This document shows positions 5,187 to 8,099 of a DNA stretch of 8,099 nt, in pieces. The notes beneath the pieces were generated by a model that had not been told where the DNA came from, did no database searches, and saw only the letters and a list, made by a program, of their open reading frames with translations. The position numbers were made by a program, and so were the translations under genes. The DNA comes from Actinomycetes bacterium (GTDB lineage: Bacteria; Actinomycetota; Actinomycetes; Actinomycetales; Dermabacteraceae). The stretch spans positions 1 through 8,099 of the forward strand of contig JAEWEZ010000172.1 in assembly GCA_023389045.1 (NCBI GenBank), written 5' to 3'. Numbering within the stretch: position 1 is the stretch's first letter; every line of letters starts with the position of its first letter.

Positions 5187-6614
5187 GTGGATCCCAATGA
5201 CATCCTTGCTCTCGTCGCCGGAGCCGGTGGCGGTGTCGCCATTATTGGCGCCGGCCTGTGGGCTTTCCTGCGCGGCCGCGGCGGGAAACAGAGCGGATCC
5301 GAGGAACAGAGCAGCACGCAGAGCCCGGGTGAGGAGCCGCGCGGCGGCACCGTCACCGCCGTCAAGGAGCGGCCAGCTAAGCCGACCTGGTCAGACACCC
5401 TCTCCGCGCCGAGCTCAACGGCGGCGCCTGCTCAGGACGTCGAGGCGTCTGTGCCGGTGCACGGGCAGGAGCGCCCGGCTGAGCCGGTGGCAACTGAGGA
5501 GACCACCGGTGCGCCCACGGATCGTGTGGACCATGCGGACGGGCAGGCGGCTAAATCCGCCGCGCCGGTCGACGCAGCCCCGGCGCAGACCGCTCCTGCT
5601 GAGCCTGCTCTTGTTGACGCCGCACCGGCTGCTCCCGCTCCGGCTGCACCCGTTCTTGACGCCCCCGAACCTGCCGCCAGTCGAATGCAGCGCCTGCGTG
5701 AGCGGCTCTCGCGTTCCGGCGCCCTCGGTCGCGGCCTGCTCACCCTGCTGACCAGCGGGAAAGTCGATGAGGCCACCTGGGATGAGATCGAGGAAACGCT
5801 GCTCATGGCAGACCTCGGCCCCGATGCCACCGATGAACTCATGGACAACCTGCGTCGCCGCATGCAGGTGCTGAACACCGACGATGTCACCGCCGTGCGG
5901 GAAGCGCTGCGCGAAGAACTCGTGTCCCTGGTGAACCCCGGCATGGACCGTCGACTCGCCGCGAGCACCCGCACCGCACCCGACGGCACGACCGTCCCCT
6001 CCGTCATCCTCATGGTGGGCGTGAACGGCACCGGCAAGACCACCACCGTCGGCAAACTCGCCCGCGTGCTCGTGGCCGAAGGCCGCACCTGTGTGCTGGG
6101 CGCGGCCGATACCTTCCGTGCAGCCGCCGCAGATCAGCTCGCCACCTGGGGCTCTCGCGTCGGCGTGGATACGGTGCGCTCGGATCGCGATGGCGCCGAC
6201 CCCGCCGCCGTGGCCTTCGATGCCGTCAAAGAAGGCCGTGCCCAGGGCGTGGATGTGGTGCTGATCGACACGGCCGGCCGTCTGCAGAACAAAAAAGGCC
6301 TCATGGACGAGCTTGGCAAGGTGCGCCGCGTCGCTGAGAAGGGTCTGCACGGAGACGAGATTGCCGAAGTGCTGCTTGTGCTGGACGCGACCACCGGTCA
6401 AAACGGTATGCAGCAGGCGCGCGTCTTCCAGGAAGCCGTCAATATCACCGGCATCGTGCTGACCAAACTCGATGGCACCGCCAAGGGTGGCATCGTGGTC
6501 AATGTGCAGCGTGAGCTGGGTGTTCCCGTGAAAATGGTAGGCCTCGGCGAAGGCATGGACGACCTTGCGCCCTTCGATCCGCACGGCTTCGTCGACGCTC
6601 TCCTGGGGGAGTAA
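5187..6614 (+). CDS. ftsY: Signal recognition particle receptor FtsY
   Basis: SRP GTPase that docks ribosome-SRP complexes at the membrane for co-translational insertion through SecYEG. The 475-residue product has three parts. Residues about 5-28 form a Gly/Ala-rich membrane segment (DILALVAGAGGGVAIIGAGL and onward). An Ala/Pro/Glu-rich, low-complexity A domain runs to about 164. The NG domain begins about 165: the helical N domain (SRMQRLRERLSRSG, then WDEIEETLLMADLG), G1 GVNGTGKTTT at 278-287, then the DTFRAAAADQL motif, G3 DTAGR at 361-365, G4 TKLDG at 426-430 followed by TAKGG, and a C-terminal GLGEGMDDLAPFDPHGFVDA typical of FtsY. The start is GTG at 5187 with GGAGG 6 nt upstream (5176-5180), placing the membrane helix right at the N terminus. 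A TAGACT promoter lies upstream. It is followed after 156 nt by amt. Confidence 0.97.
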   Translation: MDPNDILALVAGAGGGVAIIGAGLWAFLRGRGGKQSGSEEQSSTQSPGEEPRGGTVTAVKERPAKPTWSDTLSAPSSTAAPAQDVEASVPVHGQERPAEPVATEETTGAPTDRVDHADGQAAKSAAPVDAAPAQTAPAEPALVDAAPAAPAPAAPVLDAPEPAASRMQRLRERLSRSGALGRGLLTLLTSGKVDEATWDEIEETLLMADLGPDATDELMDNLRRRMQVLNTDDVTAVREALREELVSLVNPGMDRRLAASTRTAPDGTTVPSVILMVGVNGTGKTTTVGKLARVLVAEGRTCVLGAADTFRAAAADQLATWGSRVGVDTVRSDRDGADPAAVAFDAVKEGRAQGVDVVLIDTAGRLQNKKGLMDELGKVRRVAEKGLHGDEIAEVLLVLDATTGQNGMQQARVFQEAVNITGIVLTKLDGTAKGGIVVNVQRELGVPVKMVGLGEGMDDLAPFDPHGFVDALLGE

Positions 6615-6636
6615 ACCCCGGCGTGTCCCACGGAGC

Positions 6637-6662
6637 GAAACCAAATATCACGGAACGGTAAC
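6637..6662 (+). promoter_or_regulatory. Candidate GlnR binding site upstream of amt
   Basis: GAAAC at 6637-6641 and an ATCAC-N6-GTAAC pair at 6647-6662 resemble the actinobacterial GlnR box, alternating GTNAC and GNAAC half-sites spaced by about 6 nt; the first spacer here is 5 nt. The location, 109 nt before the ammonium transporter start, is where GlnR sites control amt in Streptomyces and mycobacteria. The match is partial (ATCAC instead of GTNAC), and no glnR gene is visible in the window. Confidence 0.45.
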
Positions 6663-6770
6663 GCAGCTTCTGTGAGGTGAAGCACGAGGCCTGTAGCGGC
6701 AACGATGGCCGCGCGATCCACCGCGGATCGCCCCGGCCCCGGCCGCGGCCCACCACCCAGGAGCCCCGCG

Positions 6771-8099
6771 ATGGAACCCTTCGCCCTCGACACCGGAGCG
6801 ACAGCCTGGATCCTCTGCAGCGCCGGCCTCGTGCTGCTGATGACCCCGGGCCTCGCCCTCTTCTACGGAGGCATGGTGCGCGCCCGCACCGTGCTGAACA
6901 TGATGCTGATGAGCTTCAGCGCCATCGCCGTTGCCGCGATCGTCTGGACCGTCCTCGGCTACTCGATTGCCTTCGGCGACGACATCGGCGGCATCATCGG
7001 CAACCCCCTGCAGTTCCTTGGCCTGAACGGCAGCGATGAGCAGTCCCTGCTCGCCGGCAGCGGCGTCCCCTTCCTCGTTGCCGCCGGATTCCAGATGACC
7101 TTCGCGATCATCACCGTCGCCCTCATCTCCGGGGCGATCGCCGACCGCGTCAAACTCGGCACCTGGATCACTTTCAGCGCCATCTGGGTGGTGCTCTGCT
7201 ACGCACCCATGGCCCATATGGTCTGGGGCGGCGGACTTCTCTCGGGTGACGGACCCTTCGCCGCCATTGCCGAACCCATCGACTTCGCCGGCGGCACCGT
7301 CGTGCACATCAACGCCGGTGTGGCCGGAGCTGTTCTCGCCCTCGTCGTCGGTCCCCGTCTCGGCTTCGGGCGTGACCCGATGAAACCCCACAACCTGCCC
7401 CTCGTCATGCTCGGCGCCGCCTTGCTCTGGTTCGGTTGGTTCGGTTTCAACGCCGGATCCGCGGGTACGGCCGACGGCACCGCCGGTCTCGCCTGGGTCA
7501 ACACCACCGTGGCCACCGCCGCGGCCGTCCTCGGCTGGATCCTCGTGGAACACCTCCGCGATAAAGCCATCACCTCCCTCGGGGCAGCCTCCGGCGTCGT
7601 CGCTGGCCTCGTGGCCATTACCCCGGCCGCCGCTGCCGTCTCCCCGCTCGGAGCGATCGTGCTCGGTGCGGCTGCCGGTATCGCCTGCGCCTTCGCCGTC
7701 TCCCTCAAGCACCGCATCGGCCTGGACGACTCCCTGGATGTTGTGGGCGTGCACCTCGTCGGCGGTCTCGTCGGCACCGTGCTCATCGGCGTGCTCGCCA
7801 CCGAGGGCGGACTCATCCACGGTGGGGGAGTGAACCTCCTCGTGGTCCAGATCCTCGTGGCCCTCACCGCCATGATTTACTCTGCGGTCATCACCGCTGT
7901 GATCGCCCTCCCGCTGAAAGCCACCATCGGCTGGCGGATCAGCGAAGACGACGAACGCACCGGCATCGACATCACCCGTCACGCCGAATCCGGGTACGAC
8001 CTGGCCGGAACCGTCGGCACCCGCACCACCGGGCTGCCCCCCCCCCCCCCCCCCACCCCCCCGCCCCCCCCCCGCCGGCCCCAACCCCGCCCCACCCCC
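6771..8099 (+). CDS. amt: Ammonium transporter (Amt/MEP/Rh family), 3' end not resolved
   Basis: Eleven-helix channel-like protein passing ammonium or ammonia across the cytoplasmic membrane. The frame opens at ATG 6771, with AGGAG 7 nt upstream (6759-6763), and stays open to the window end. Reliable sequence covers about 422 residues, nearly a full-length Amt. Features in order: N-terminal helix ending MTPGLALFYGGMVR; Phe-gate residue Phe111 in FQMTFAIITVALISGA; Trp152 in MAHMVWGGG; Asp171 and first pore His179 in DFAGGTVVHINAG; Phe226 and Ser230 in WFGFNAGSAG; second pore His328 in DVVGVHLVGGLVGT. These match E. coli AmtB Phe107, Trp148, Asp160, His168, Phe215, Ser219 and His318. The C-terminal tail (about 395-422), with DITRHAESGYD, is the segment GlnK contacts in this family. 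From 8037 on, the sequence turns into C-rich low complexity and the Pro/Arg codons there should not be trusted. In related genomes glnK and glnD follow amt; they would lie beyond this end. Confidence 0.95.
   Translation, partial: MEPFALDTGATAWILCSAGLVLLMTPGLALFYGGMVRARTVLNMMLMSFSAIAVAAIVWTVLGYSIAFGDDIGGIIGNPLQFLGLNGSDEQSLLAGSGVPFLVAAGFQMTFAIITVALISGAIADRVKLGTWITFSAIWVVLCYAPMAHMVWGGGLLSGDGPFAAIAEPIDFAGGTVVHINAGVAGAVLALVVGPRLGFGRDPMKPHNLPLVMLGAALLWFGWFGFNAGSAGTADGTAGLAWVNTTVATAAAVLGWILVEHLRDKAITSLGAASGVVAGLVAITPAAAAVSPLGAIVLGAAAGIACAFAVSLKHRIGLDDSLDVVGVHLVGGLVGTVLIGVLATEGGLIHGGGVNLLVVQILVALTAMIYSAVITAVIALPLKATIGWRISEDDERTGIDITRHAESGYDLAGTVGTRTTGLPPPPPPTPPPPPRRPQPRPTP
8037..8099. repeat. C-rich low-complexity end, probable sequencing or assembly artefact
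   Basis: An uninterrupted run of 18 C (8037-8054) is followed by more C runs broken by single A or G, in total 63 bases that are almost pure C with no T at all. The change from normal amt coding sequence is abrupt. Read in the amt frame it gives an implausible Pro/Arg tail. Poly-G/C extension at contig ends is a known product of two-colour sequencing chemistry. Confidence 0.75.

Noticed and set aside
5560..5680. Ala/Pro-rich repeats in ftsY as a possible tandem repeat element
   Set aside because: The codons are irregular and the composition is normal for the linker (A) domain of actinobacterial FtsY.
5415..6644. Long open frame on the minus strand opposite ftsY (about 409 codons)
   Set aside because: His/Gly-rich and family-free; it mirrors the intact FtsY coding sequence and arises from high GC bias at third codon positions.
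6648..8084. Long minus-strand frame opposite amt (about 478 codons), starting with a poly-Gly stretch
   Set aside because: It is the shadow of amt, and its start lies in the C-rich artefact. Gly/Glu/Asp/His-rich composition with no recognisable domain.
1..8099. CRISPR array, tRNA or rRNA gene, insertion sequence, phage or toxin-antitoxin gene
   Set aside because: No regularly spaced repeats, cloverleaf-like segments, transposase-like frames or terminal inverted repeats were seen on reading either strand.

Overview
The window is GC-rich and densely coded, with G/C-ending codons, a mix of ATG and GTG starts, one apparently leaderless gene and an FtsY with an N-terminal membrane segment. This points to a high-GC Gram-positive (Actinomycetota). 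Sialic acid catabolism suggests a host-associated lineage, for example within Micrococcales or Actinomycetales, but the genus cannot be fixed from sequence alone. The final ~63 bases collapse into C-rich low-complexity sequence, so the window probably reaches a contig end there.

Left half (1-4094), sialic acid block. The last 50 codons of a membrane protein, probably the sialic acid transporter, run rightward and end at a strong 17-bp hairpin. Converging on it is a leftward operon read in the order nanA (N-acetylneuraminate lyase), nanK (ManNAc kinase, ROK family), nanE (ManNAc-6-P 2-epimerase). Together these convert Neu5Ac to ManNAc plus pyruvate, then ManNAc-6-P, then GlcNAc-6-P. The enzymes that finish the route (NagA, NagB) are not in the window. 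A FadR-type (FCD) GntR regulator is transcribed divergently from nanA. The 345-bp intergenic region holds a 24-bp imperfect palindrome next to a TAGACT -10-like hexamer, the best operator candidate.

Right half (4095-8099), housekeeping and nitrogen block, all rightward: ndk (nucleoside diphosphate kinase, probably leaderless), a 60-residue single-pass membrane protein of unknown function, ftsY (SRP receptor GTPase) and amt (ammonium transporter, running off the window). The ftsY-amt junction matches the known actinobacterial order ftsY-amt-glnK-glnD-ffh. A GlnR-like site lies between ftsY and amt.

I found no evidence for an entirely new system: no CRISPR, insertion sequence, tRNA, rRNA or phage gene. 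The points most worth a second look are the nan operator candidate, the GlnR-like site, the small membrane protein, the changed zinc ligand in NanK and the artefact-like contig end.
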